Shown here one piece after another: positions 1-6,430 of a stretch of DNA of 11,149 nucleotides; the stretch's first letter is position 1, and each line of letters starts with the position of its first letter. The notes beneath the pieces are model-generated. The model was not told the DNA's origin, ran no database searches, and was given only the letters and a program-made list of their open reading frames with translations. Source of the stretch: Ktedonobacterales bacterium (GTDB lineage: Bacteria; Chloroflexota; Ktedonobacteria; Ktedonobacterales; JADMIN01); the NCBI GenBank assembly GCA_015478575.1, contig JADMIN010000035.1:1-11149 (forward strand), read 5' to 3'. The translations under genes and the position numbers were made by a program.

Positions 1-195
1 GCGGCCTACCGGCGATGAGAACCACCCATTTTACACACTCCCCTGGACACATACCTTTTTATGGTAGTTTCCTCGTGGCTTCCTGACGGGTACACGTCTT
101 GCGACACATGCGTCCTGACGCGGGTAGCGGCTATCCGCCGATCGGGAAGGCGACTCGCGCCTTCTCCGGTCACCACAGCGAAGGAGCGCGATGCG
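1..195. other. Left edge, no gene supported
   Basis: I see no complete gene in the first 195 bases. In frame 1 the first five codons run to a TGA at 16-18, which could be the tail of a gene lying left of the window, but five codons cannot identify anything. A short imperfect hairpin (GCGGGTAG at 120-127, loop CGG, CTATCCGC at 131-138, one G-U pair) lies about 60 bases before the start of the proline-rich gene. I could not find a convincing -35/-10 pair, so the promoter of the next gene is not located. Confidence 0.4.
181..186 (+). promoter_or_regulatory. Ribosome binding site AAGGAG deciding the start at 196
   Basis: AAGGAG lies 9 bases before the ATG at 196. The same frame is open from an ATG at 61, but that start has no such site. 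This favours 196 and removes 45 residues of different, non-proline-rich composition. Confidence 0.6.
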
Positions 196-612
196 ATGCT
201 GCCCACACCTCCTGGCACCCCTACCCCACAGCCCGCGACACCTACCAACCCAACGGGGCCAGAGATACCCCCCATGACCGAGCCAGCCACCCCAGCCACG
301 CCCGAGCCGCCACAGCCCTTTGAGCCGGAGCGCGCGACCCCGCGCCCCACGGAGCCGGACGTGCCAGAATGGCCCAGCACGCCACATCCGCGTCAACCCG
401 AGACCCCTGGAACGCCAGAGCGTGGCCCCGCGCCTGAATCGCCGCCGCCACCGCCTGACCTGCCCCGACCGGAGCGTGCTCCCGATACCAGCCCACCCTC
501 TGGTCCAGAGATTCCGCCGACGGTGCAACCTGGCACCCCCGCCCCCGAAATGCCTGAGCCGGCCGGCCCCCAGCGGCCGGAGGTGCCGAGCCTGCCCGAA
601 GAGCCGGCCTGA
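196..612 (+). CDS. Proline-rich, probably disordered hypothetical protein
   Basis: I do not recognise a family. The 138-residue product has 53 prolines by my count, with Thr, Glu, Ala and Gly making up most of the rest, one Trp, and no Cys or Lys. Proline falls at nearly every second or third position, in PxP, TP and EP steps, and the hexapeptide GPEIPP occurs twice (residues 21-26 and 103-108), hinting at an internally repeated origin. There is no signal peptide, membrane segment or lipobox, so a cytoplasmic, extended, unstructured chain is the simplest reading. The start at 196 is chosen for its AAGGAG site 9 bases upstream. A strong hairpin begins 20 bases after the stop, consistent with a single-gene transcript. 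High-GC DNA readily gives chance open frames rich in Pro and Ala, so a spurious frame is possible; the binding site and the hairpin right after the stop argue for a real gene. Confidence 0.5.
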   Translation: MLPTPPGTPTPQPATPTNPTGPEIPPMTEPATPATPEPPQPFEPERATPRPTEPDVPEWPSTPHPRQPETPGTPERGPAPESPPPPPDLPRPERAPDTSPPSGPEIPPTVQPGTPAPEMPEPAGPQRPEVPSLPEEPA

Positions 613-632
613 CGTGCTGACGTCTCCCCGCC

Positions 633-664
633 CCCCTGAAAGCCTCGCCCGCGGCTTTCAGGGG
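633..664 (+). terminator. Perfect 12-bp hairpin after the proline-rich gene
   Basis: CCCCTGAAAGCC (633-644) and GGCTTTCAGGGG (653-664) are perfect reverse complements around an 8-base loop. The hairpin starts 20 bases after the stop at 612. It has no following T-run, so it is not a classical Rho-independent terminator; it could still end transcription or stabilise the 3' end of the transcript. No further gene is seen between it and 778. Confidence 0.6.
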
Positions 665-777
665 CCTGGCGCGCGACGCGCGGGCCTCTCCGTCTTCTGT
701 CTGGCCGCCCTCTGGCTGGCCTGCGCCCACGACACCCAACAGGCACACGCCCGCGACACACCTTCCCCTCCGCGCGC

Positions 778-791
778 TATACTGCTACCAT
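778..791 (+). promoter_or_regulatory. Candidate -10 region for the LOG-PLD operon
   Basis: TATACT (778-783) and an overlapping extended -10, TGC-TACCAT (783-791), lie about 70-80 bases before the proposed start of the LOG gene. The TGC-TACCAT form is identical to the extended -10 of the ArsR promoter at 5587-5595. No good -35 hexamer is present at the right distance (best is TTCCCC at 762-767), so this would depend on the extended -10. Confidence 0.4.
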
Positions 792-859
792 GCCCATAGC
801 GCATGACACGCCGCTCATGGCAGGTGGTGGCGTCCCGCGTTCCGAAAGGGATCAAGCGT

Positions 860-1630
860 ATGGCTGACACTCCAGAAGTCGCCCACTCCACGCAAGCGTT
901 CGATTTTGAGCACAACCCCACGTGGCGCATCTTTCGCATCATGAGCGAATTCGTGGATGGTTTCACCTTCCTGGCGCGGGTGCAGCGGAGCGTCACCATC
1001 TTCGGCTCGGCGCGGCTGCGTGAAGGGGACCCCTCCTACGAGCGAGCACGCACGCTGGCCCGCCGTCTGGCCGAGCGCGGCTATGCCATCGTGACGGGTG
1101 GCGGCCCTGGCATCATGCAGGCGGCCAACCAGGGTGCCGTCGAGGGTAACGGCGACTCCGTGGGGCTGAACATCCAGTTGCCCCACGAACAGCGGATCAA
1201 CCCCTATGTGCGTCAGGGGATTAGCTTCCACTACTTCTTCAGTCGCAAGGTCATGCTCGATTTCTCCGCCGAGGCGTACGTCTTCTTCCCTGGCGGCTTC
1301 GGCACACTCGACGAGTTCTTCGAGCTAATTACCCTGGTCCAGACCGGCAAGCTCGAACGCTGCGTGCCCATTCTCCTCATCGGACGTGACTACTGGCAGC
1401 CATTGATCGCCTGGATGGAGACGATGCTGCGTGATCGGCTGGGGGCCATCGCCCCGGCGGATCTCGCCATCTGGACGCTGACCGACGACCTGGATGAGGC
1501 TCTCGAGAGCATCGAAACGGGCGTACGGACGCAGGCGCACCAGCGTCTCGCCCGCACCGGCCATACGCGCACAACACCCGATGAGAAGCTGCGGCAGGCC
1601 ACTTCGCCGATGGCTGGGACGGAACAATGA
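860..1630 (+). CDS. LOG-family (TIGR00730-type) nucleotide phosphoribohydrolase
   Basis: LOG enzymes cleave the N-glycosidic bond of nucleoside monophosphates, releasing a free base and ribose 5-phosphate; characterised members activate cytokinin nucleotides, and older databases call them lysine decarboxylases. The 256-residue product has the Rossmann hallmarks: FGSAR (about 48-52), GGGPGIM (80-86), an SRK triad (128-130), and the diagnostic PGGFGTLDE (144-152), whose Glu is catalytic in this family. All key residues seem present, so I expect an active cytoplasmic enzyme. About 40 residues precede the core (HNPTWRIFRIMSEFVDGF region), as in the longer subgroup. The ATG at 860 is chosen because GAAAGGG lies 9 bases upstream; the in-frame ATG at 803 has no such site and would add 19 residues. 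Its stop overlaps the next start by 4 bases (ATGA), implying translational coupling. The natural substrate is not known from sequence. Confidence 0.88.
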   Translation: MADTPEVAHSTQAFDFEHNPTWRIFRIMSEFVDGFTFLARVQRSVTIFGSARLREGDPSYERARTLARRLAERGYAIVTGGGPGIMQAANQGAVEGNGDSVGLNIQLPHEQRINPYVRQGISFHYFFSRKVMLDFSAEAYVFFPGGFGTLDEFFELITLVQTGKLERCVPILLIGRDYWQPLIAWMETMLRDRLGAIAPADLAIWTLTDDLDEALESIETGVRTQAHQRLARTGHTRTTPDEKLRQATSPMAGTEQ

Positions 1631-2802
1631 GCATGTCAATGGGCCTGTCACCAGGGTTCGCCAGCGATTCTTTGCACGCCTTCTTCCTGGCACAGGGAGA
1701 GCAGCGCGCGACGGATGTGGCGGCGCGGCTGGCGGCCTTCATCGGGGGCACGCAACAGAGCCTCGACCTCGCCATCTATGACTTCCGCCTGACCGAACAG
1801 CCCGCCGCCATCGTGGCGGGGGCCTTGCGCGAGCGGGCCGCCGCGGGCGTCGCCATCCGCATCGCCTACGACGCCGACAAGCCTGCCGCTCCACGCCTGG
1901 TCAGTGGCATGGACCCGGCCCCTTCCGGCACGGGCAGCTTTGTGCGGGCGCTCGGCTATCCCTGGCGACGCATCGGCGGTATGAAACTGATGCACCAGAA
2001 ATACATCGTCCGCGATGCCGCGCTCCCCACCGCCGCCGTTTGGACCGGCACCTCCAACTTCACCGACGACTCCTGGTCGCTCCAAGAGAACAACCTCCTC
2101 ACCATCGCCTCGCCAGAGCTTGCCACCGCCTATGCGCGCGACTTCGCTGAGCTGTGGCAGCGTGGCGCCATCGAGCACACGGGCGATTTCGTCGCTCAGC
2201 CCGCACAGGCGATCTATCAGGGGCAGCCAGCGGCCATCACCGTGCTCTTCTCACCCGGCTGTGGTGAGACGATAGATTATGACGTGGCGCGACTGGTCGC
2301 GGGGGCGCGGCGGCGCGTGCGTATCTGGAGTATGCTCTTGAACTCCGGCGTGCTGCTGGCGGCGCTCGGCGACCTCTTGCGCATCGGGCAAGCGGAGGTC
2401 AGCGGCATCTATGATGAGACCCAGATGAGGAGCGTGCTGGCGCAATGGCAGGGCGTACCGCATAATCACTGGAAGATCGGCGCGATACAGGATATCATCC
2501 GTGAAGCGGGGCTGGTGGGCAAGCACTCCACTCCCTATAGCCCCACCAGTACGCATGACTTCATGCATGCCAAGACGCTCGTGGTAGATGATACCGTGGT
2601 GACTGGCTCCTACAATTTCTCGCATAGCGCGGAACTGAACGCGGAGAACATTCTGCGCATCGAGAGCGCCCCGCTCGCCGACGCCTATAGTCAGTATGTG
2701 GACCATCTGCTGCGCAAGTATGGTGGCGCCCAGGGGAGCACCCTCCCCACCACAGAGGCCGGCGGGGTCATAGGCGCCGAGGGAGGCACGCCTTACGGAT
2801 GA
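1627..2802 (+). CDS. Phospholipase D-like protein with two HKD motifs
   Basis: This 391-residue protein belongs to the PLD superfamily, which covers phospholipases, cardiolipin synthases and HKD nucleases that act through a covalent phosphohistidine. Both catalytic HxK(x)4D motifs are intact: H123-K125-D130, followed by GTSNF, and H314-K316-D321, followed by GSYNF and an N-x-E pair. The arrangement after the second motif resembles bacterial PLD nucleases of the PLDc_2 type. There is no signal peptide and no clear membrane helix, unlike typical cardiolipin synthases, so a cytoplasmic phosphodiesterase or nuclease is more likely than a lipid synthase; this is inference. The ATG lies in an ATGA overlap with the LOG gene, with GGGACGGA just upstream, so the two are almost certainly co-translated. 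ATGs at 1633 and 1639 are alternative starts. The tail after about residue 370 is Gly/Thr-rich and probably disordered. Confidence 0.85.
   Translation: MSMSMGLSPGFASDSLHAFFLAQGEQRATDVAARLAAFIGGTQQSLDLAIYDFRLTEQPAAIVAGALRERAAAGVAIRIAYDADKPAAPRLVSGMDPAPSGTGSFVRALGYPWRRIGGMKLMHQKYIVRDAALPTAAVWTGTSNFTDDSWSLQENNLLTIASPELATAYARDFAELWQRGAIEHTGDFVAQPAQAIYQGQPAAITVLFSPGCGETIDYDVARLVAGARRRVRIWSMLLNSGVLLAALGDLLRIGQAEVSGIYDETQMRSVLAQWQGVPHNHWKIGAIQDIIREAGLVGKHSTPYSPTSTHDFMHAKTLVVDDTVVTGSYNFSHSAELNAENILRIESAPLADAYSQYVDHLLRKYGGAQGSTLPTTEAGGVIGAEGGTPYG
2781..2801 (+). promoter_or_regulatory. Ribosome binding site and start region of the J-domain gene
   Basis: GGGAGG (2781-2786) is the only good ribosome binding site near the J-domain gene. 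It is 8 bases from an in-frame ACG (2795) and 12 bases from an ATG (2799) that overlaps the PLD stop as ATGA but is out of frame with the J domain. Either ACG initiates or is a mutated ATG, or one base is missing between 2799 and 2858, for instance in the C5 run at 2835-2839. Confidence 0.5.
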
Positions 2803-2869
2803 GCCATTCGATGGCGGCGAGCCGCTCGACGCGGCCCCCACGCCCACGGGCAAGCCAGACTATTATGCC

Positions 2870-3853
2870 GTGCTCGGCCTAGCGCCCGCTGCCAGCGCCG
2901 AAGCTATTCGCCAGGCGTATCGTCGGCTGGCGAAGCTCTGGCATCCCGATCGCTATGCCACCGCGCCCCCAGAACTGCGCACGCGGGCGGAGCGGCGCAT
3001 ACTCGCCCTTAATCGCGCATATGCCGTGCTCAGCGATCCGCTGGCCCGCCACGTCTACGACCGTGACCGCCGCCCCACCACCAGCCGCGAGCGCCCAAGC
3101 TTCTGGGCCACCGCCCCCGCAGCGCCATCAGCCGCCGCTGACACGAAAGTGTTGGATGAGTGGGAGCATGCCACGACGAATACCAATGGCGCCGGGCAAT
3201 TCGTCGGCCTCCTCTGCCTGATCCTGGCCCTGGGTATCTTCGGGGGCATGCTGCGCGGTGGCATTGATGACAGCCTGGGGGCGTTTCTCGCGCTGGGCGC
3301 GAGCGCGGGCATCTTCCTGCTGGCCCTGCTCTTTTTCAGTGAGGAATCGCTGCTCGCCCACGCGGCACAGCGGTGGGCTGAGGGCGAGCCGCGAGGCGAC
3401 CGCCCCACCCCGCCCCACCGACCGGTGTTCGATGCCGCACCCGCCGCTGATGTCCCACCCGCCGCTGAGGCCGCCGCCGACCCAGAGGCACTCGCCGCCG
3501 CGCGCTTTGAGCAGCTCGTGGATGAGGCGCTGGCTGGCGTGCCCGCCGAGTTCGTCCCGCACTTGGCCAATGTCATCGTGCGTGTCGAGGAGGCGCCCTC
3601 GGCGGAGACCTTGCGCACCGCTGGCGTTGGCCCAGGGAGCACGCTGTTCGGCCTCTATCAGGGTGTGCCATTGACAAAGCAAGGTGGCTTTGGCGCTGGC
3701 CCCGAAGTCATCACCATCTTTCGCCAGCCCATTGAGCGCGTCTGCCGCGGCAATCCCGCGCGCATCCGTGCCCAGGTCCGCGCCACCGTGCTGCACGAGT
3801 TGGCGCACCACTTCGGCATTGCCCACGAGGAGATGCCCGGCTGGATGAAATGA
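2870..3853 (+). CDS. J-domain, two-helix membrane, minimal-zincin metalloprotease fusion protein
   Basis: Counting from the GTG at 2870 (327 residues): a J domain with the HPD tripeptide (25-27) and a typical QAYRRLAKLWHPDR helix; a Pro/Ala linker; two hydrophobic segments (about 111-130 and 135-156); a second Ala/Pro linker; and a C-terminal domain matching the small 'metallopeptidase family' (DUF1025-like, PF06262) from about residue 212, with FGLYQGVPLT and the zinc motif HELAHHFG (H309, E310, H313) plus a nearby H319-E320. Known roles: J domains stimulate Hsp70 ATPase; minimal zincins are presumed proteases. With a short loop between the helices, both end domains should face the cytoplasm. 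The start is uncertain. The J domain really begins at DYYAV (2858), upstream of this GTG, which lacks a ribosome binding site. The frame stays open back to a TAG at 2771 with no ATG, GTG, TTG, CTG or ATT; GGGAGG (2781-2786) precedes an in-frame ACG at 2795. It is probably the third gene of the LOG-PLD operon. Confidence 0.82.
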   Translation: MLGLAPAASAEAIRQAYRRLAKLWHPDRYATAPPELRTRAERRILALNRAYAVLSDPLARHVYDRDRRPTTSRERPSFWATAPAAPSAAADTKVLDEWEHATTNTNGAGQFVGLLCLILALGIFGGMLRGGIDDSLGAFLALGASAGIFLLALLFFSEESLLAHAAQRWAEGEPRGDRPTPPHRPVFDAAPAADVPPAAEAAADPEALAAARFEQLVDEALAGVPAEFVPHLANVIVRVEEAPSAETLRTAGVGPGSTLFGLYQGVPLTKQGGFGAGPEVITIFRQPIERVCRGNPARIRAQVRATVLHELAHHFGIAHEEMPGWMK

Positions 3854-4169
3854 CGCGCGCCGTTCATGCCGCGAAGAGGGGCAGGGCGGAGGAACTCGCG
3901 CGCCGGTGGCGGTGCGAGACCACGGACATAGATAGCACACGCGCGGCCACTGCCACATACCCCCAGGTATCATAGCGCCGAAGCCCACCTCCGTCGGGCA
4001 CACCGCGTCCGGCGTCCCACAGCCGCCCGCATCCCCTGTCACCCTCCACGCCAGCCTGTGCGTGCGTCACTCGCTGGCCGCATCACCCCGCGCGTCACCC
4101 TGGCGAGCGAAATGCGCGATGGCGGCGGCATGAGCCGGGCTGACCAACCGTATGCCCCACGTGACCCGC
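3854..4169. other. Intergenic stretch with no gene seen
   Basis: Between the metalloprotease gene stop and the exporter promoter I see no credible coding frame on either strand. The open frames here are short or antisense continuations over the upstream gene, with no ribosome binding site or recognisable motif. I also found no strong hairpin followed by a T-run, so the terminator of the upstream operon is not located. Confidence 0.5.
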
Positions 4170-4185
4170 CATTAATATATTAATG
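4170..4185. promoter_or_regulatory. AT-rich perfect 16-bp palindrome, candidate operator
   Basis: CATTAATATATTAATG is its own reverse complement over all 16 bases and stands out as an AT island in very GC-rich DNA. It ends 5 bases before the -35 hexamer of the exporter 1 promoter. AT-rich dyads are typical of ArsR-type and other winged-helix operators, so the ArsR-family protein encoded downstream is the first candidate to bind it; an activator site or UP-like element is also possible. I do not see a second copy in the window. Confidence 0.6.
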
Positions 4186-4190
4186 CCATA

Positions 4191-4219
4191 TTGCATCCGT
4201 GATCGTAATCTGGTACACT
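4191..4219 (+). promoter_or_regulatory. Promoter of exporter 1
   Basis: TTGCAT (4191-4196), a 17-base spacer and TACACT (4214-4219), with TGG just before the -10 giving an extended -10. Transcription would start near 4226, leaving a leader of about 65 bases before the ATG at 4293. Confidence 0.7.
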
Positions 4220-4292
4220 TCTGTTTGCGTCCCGCATCCGCCGCATCGCGCGCCTCTGTGAGAGCGTGCCAGAACGAGAGGAGTCCGACGCC

Positions 4293-5552
4293 ATGCCACG
4301 ACGCTCTGATGTCACTGTCCAGCGGCCCGCGCCGCCCTCCCTCTGGCGCAATCGCGACTTCCTCTTGCTCTGGAGTGGGCAGGCGATCTCCTCAGTGGGC
4401 ACGCAGGTCTCGCAACTCGCGCTGCCGCTGCTCGTGCTCGCGCTGACCGGCTCCATTGCCCAGGCGGGGCTTGTCGGCGCCCTCCGCACCCTGCCCTATC
4501 TCGTACTGGCGCTGCCGGCTGGCGCGCTGATTGACCGCTGGAATCGCAAGCTGGTGATGATTCTCTGCGACGCCGGGCGCGCCATCGCCCTCGGCAGCCT
4601 CGCGCTCGCGCTCGCGCTCGGCCACCTCAGCATGCCCCAGGTCTATGCGGTGAGTGTGCTGGAGGGCGCCCTCTTCGTCTTCTTCAACCTCGCCGAAGTC
4701 GCGTGCCTGCCGCGTGTGGTGTCCCAAGCGCAGCTCCCCGCCGCTGTCGCGCGTAACGAAGCGACGGCCAACGCTTCCTACCTGCTCGGACCGCTGCTCG
4801 GCGGCGCACTCTATACCGTTAGCAGCGTATTGCCCTTCCTCGCCGATGCCATCTCCTACGCCGCCTCGGTGATCTCGCTGCTCTTCATCCGCGGTGCGTT
4901 CCAGGGCGAGCGGCCTGTAGGCGCGCGCCGCCCGTTGCGGGCGGAGGTGATGGATGGGCTGCGCTGGCTCTGGCGTCATCCCGTGGTGCGCTTCATCGCC
5001 ATCCTGACCGGCGGCGGGTGGCTGGTGGAATCAGGGTACATCCTCGTCATCATCCGCCTAGCCACACGCCAGCACGCCTCGCCCGCCGTTATTGGCGCCA
5101 TCTTCGCGCTTGGTGGCGTCGGCGGGGTGGTCGGCGCGGCCCTCGCTGGCGTGGCCCAGCGCCACTTCAGCTTTCGCCAGATCGTCCTAGGCGTGCATTG
5201 GATCTGGGCACTGCTGCTGCCCCTCTTTGCCATCGCGCCGAACGCGCTCGCGCTCGGCGCCGTGACCGCCGCCGCCTTCGGCATCACACCGATCTACGGC
5301 GCGGCGCAGTATAGCTATCGCCTCGCCCTCATCCCTGACGCACTCAGCGGGCGGGTCAACAGCGTCTTCCGGCTGATCGTCTTCGCTGGCCAGCCGCTGG
5401 GCCTGGCGCTGGCCGGTGTGCTGCTCCAATCCCTCGGCCCGACCAGCGCGGTGGTGGCGCTCTTCGCGTTACTGGCCGCGCTGGCCTTCGCCGCGACGCT
5501 CAGTCCGGCGCTACGAGGGGCGCCCCTGGTCGGTGGCGGCCCCAGCGTGTGA
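4293..5552 (+). CDS. Major facilitator superfamily exporter 1 (EntS/MefA-like)
   Basis: The 419-residue product has about 12 hydrophobic segments and looks like the DHA3-type drug or siderophore exporters (MFS_3, EntS-like), which use the proton gradient to expel small molecules across the inner membrane. The N terminus WRNRDFLLLWSGQAISSVG is characteristic of this group. The cytoplasmic loop between helices 2 and 3 carries the motif-A equivalent LPAGALIDRWNRK (about residues 74-86). The ATG at 4293 is preceded by GAGAGGAG with 9 bases of spacing; an in-frame GTG at 4266 would add nine residues and lacks a comparable site. It has its own promoter and an AT-rich palindrome upstream, and is followed by an ArsR-type regulator and a close paralogue (6412-7695) with which it shares a 62-bp block of identical DNA. 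Substrate cannot be read from sequence; 'macrolide' or 'enterobactin' labels would be over-specific. Confidence 0.88.
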   Translation: MPRRSDVTVQRPAPPSLWRNRDFLLLWSGQAISSVGTQVSQLALPLLVLALTGSIAQAGLVGALRTLPYLVLALPAGALIDRWNRKLVMILCDAGRAIALGSLALALALGHLSMPQVYAVSVLEGALFVFFNLAEVACLPRVVSQAQLPAAVARNEATANASYLLGPLLGGALYTVSSVLPFLADAISYAASVISLLFIRGAFQGERPVGARRPLRAEVMDGLRWLWRHPVVRFIAILTGGGWLVESGYILVIIRLATRQHASPAVIGAIFALGGVGGVVGAALAGVAQRHFSFRQIVLGVHWIWALLLPLFAIAPNALALGAVTAAAFGITPIYGAAQYSYRLALIPDALSGRVNSVFRLIVFAGQPLGLALAGVLLQSLGPTSAVVALFALLAALAFAATLSPALRGAPLVGGGPSV

Positions 5553-5566
5553 GCGCGATGCCCCCC

Positions 5567-5595
5567 TTGACAACTCTCCATCGCGATGCTACCAT
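5567..5595 (+). promoter_or_regulatory. Promoter of the ArsR-type regulator, with internal palindrome
   Basis: A perfect TTGACA (5567-5572), a 17-base spacer and TACCAT (5590-5595) with TGC directly before it (extended -10). The spacer contains the perfect palindrome CATCGCGATG (5579-5588), well placed for a repressor to block RNA polymerase. Transcription would start near 5602, so translation from the upstream frame opening at 5549 is unlikely and the GTG at 5681 is favoured. Confidence 0.75.
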
Positions 5596-5680
5596 ACCCG
5601 CACATACGGTTTGTGCCGCACGTGCCGAAGAAACAGCACATGGCGCGCCGCTCGCGGGCGCGAATAAAGGGAGGGGAGCG

Positions 5681-6430
5681 GTGGACAGCTATCGCGACGA
5701 GCGTGAGGCGGCGCGTGAGGCGGCGCGTGAGGCGGCGCGTGAGGCGGCGCGTGAGGTGGAGCGTGAGGTGGAGCGTGAGGCGGGCGCCCTCCTGCCGGAG
5801 GATGTGCCGGTGGCCATGCCGACATTGCCCCCACGGCTCACCATCACGACCATGGAGCAGTTCAAGGCCATCGCTGATCCCACCCGCTCACGCATCCTCG
5901 GCATCATCCAGAACCAACCGGCCACCGCCAAGCAGATCGCCGACCGACTCGGTCTGGCACCAGGCACCGTGGGCCATCACCTCCAAGTGCTAGAAGCGGC
6001 TGGGCTGGCGCGGGTGACGGCGCGGCGGCTCGTGCGCGGCATCGTCGCCAAGTACTATACGCGCACCGCCCGCATCTTCAACTATGAGCTGCCGCCTGAT
6101 GTGACGGGCGACAACTCGCCTTCTCTCGAGATCATGACGCATGCGCGCGATGAATTGGCCGATGCGCTGGCCGATCATGGGGAGGCTCAGCGCGGCAAAA
6201 TCGGGTTCCCTCATGCCCGCCTCTCACCTGAGCGCATCCGCTATTATGAGCAACAGATAGAGGCACTGATGGAAGAACTGATCGAAGAGACTCCCGACCC
6301 CACAGGAGCCATCTATGGCTGCTGCGTCGCGCTCTTCCGCTCGCCGCGCTATATGCAGTTCGCTGAGCCGTCCCAGCCAGCGCCCTCTGGCACCACCGAC
6401 GGAGAAGATCCATGCGCGCCCCCGCGGTAA
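5681..6430 (+). CDS. ArsR-family winged-helix regulator with N-terminal charged repeat
   Basis: A DNA-binding winged helix of the ArsR/HTH_20 type spans about residues 56-130: FKAIADPTRSRILGII, then AKQIADRLGLAPGTVGHHLQVLEAAGL with the recognition helix near 93-104, then a wing containing RRLVRG. The C-terminal half (about 145-225) has a helix rich in Glu and Arg and a Cys-Cys pair (214-215), and may bind ligand or form the dimer. There is no classical ArsR metal motif (ELCVCDL), so metal sensing is not supported. Residues 8-33 are encoded by a 12-bp tandem repeat and should form a charged helix. The start is GTG with AAGGGAGGGG 4-6 bases upstream; an internal GTG at 5810 with GGAGG 8 bases upstream would give a shorter form without the repeat. 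The gene lies between two paralogous exporters and overlaps the second, so it is probably their repressor, likely autoregulated. Confidence 0.8.
   Translation: MDSYRDEREAAREAAREAAREAAREVEREVEREAGALLPEDVPVAMPTLPPRLTITTMEQFKAIADPTRSRILGIIQNQPATAKQIADRLGLAPGTVGHHLQVLEAAGLARVTARRLVRGIVAKYYTRTARIFNYELPPDVTGDNSPSLEIMTHARDELADALADHGEAQRGKIGFPHARLSPERIRYYEQQIEALMEELIEETPDPTGAIYGCCVALFRSPRYMQFAEPSQPAPSGTTDGEDPCAPPR
5702..5779 (+). repeat. 12-bp in-frame tandem repeat in the regulator gene
   Basis: Four exact copies of CGTGAGGCGGCG (5702-5749) are followed by two copies of the variant CGTGAGGTGGAG (5750-5773) and a partial unit (5774-5779). They encode (REAA)4(REVE)2RE. The unit is a multiple of three, so copy-number change by strand slippage would keep the frame and alter helix length. 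Confidence 0.9.
6401..6407 (+). promoter_or_regulatory. Ribosome binding site deciding the exporter 2 start
   Basis: GGAGAAG lies inside the end of the regulator gene, 4 bases before ATG 6412. A second in-frame ATG at 6430 touches the regulator stop (TAATG) but has no such site, so 6412 is preferred. Confidence 0.6.

Noticed and set aside
242..748. Open frames of 122-168 codons on the - strand and 159 codons on the + strand over the proline-rich gene
   Set aside because: Arg/Ala/Gly-rich composition typical of GC-rich shadow frames, with no start signal; the + strand frame at 196 has the only good ribosome binding site.
3128..4042. Long open frame (304 codons) on the - strand across the metalloprotease gene
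   Set aside because: It lies antisense to a clear domain-bearing gene, has no recognisable motif and no ribosome binding site. High GC content produces such shadows.
5549..5680. Upstream extension of the ArsR-type protein from the frame opening at 5549
   Set aside because: It would begin before the promoter (-10 at 5590-5595) and lacks a ribosome binding site, while GTG 5681 has AAGGGAGGGG.
5702..5779. CRISPR or non-coding repeat array
   Set aside because: Units are 12 bp without spacers and keep the reading frame of the regulator gene.
5681..6430. Metal-responsive ArsR/SmtB identity
   Set aside because: The ELCVCDL-type metal site is missing and the neighbours are drug-type exporters, not metal pumps; only the fold-level assignment is kept.
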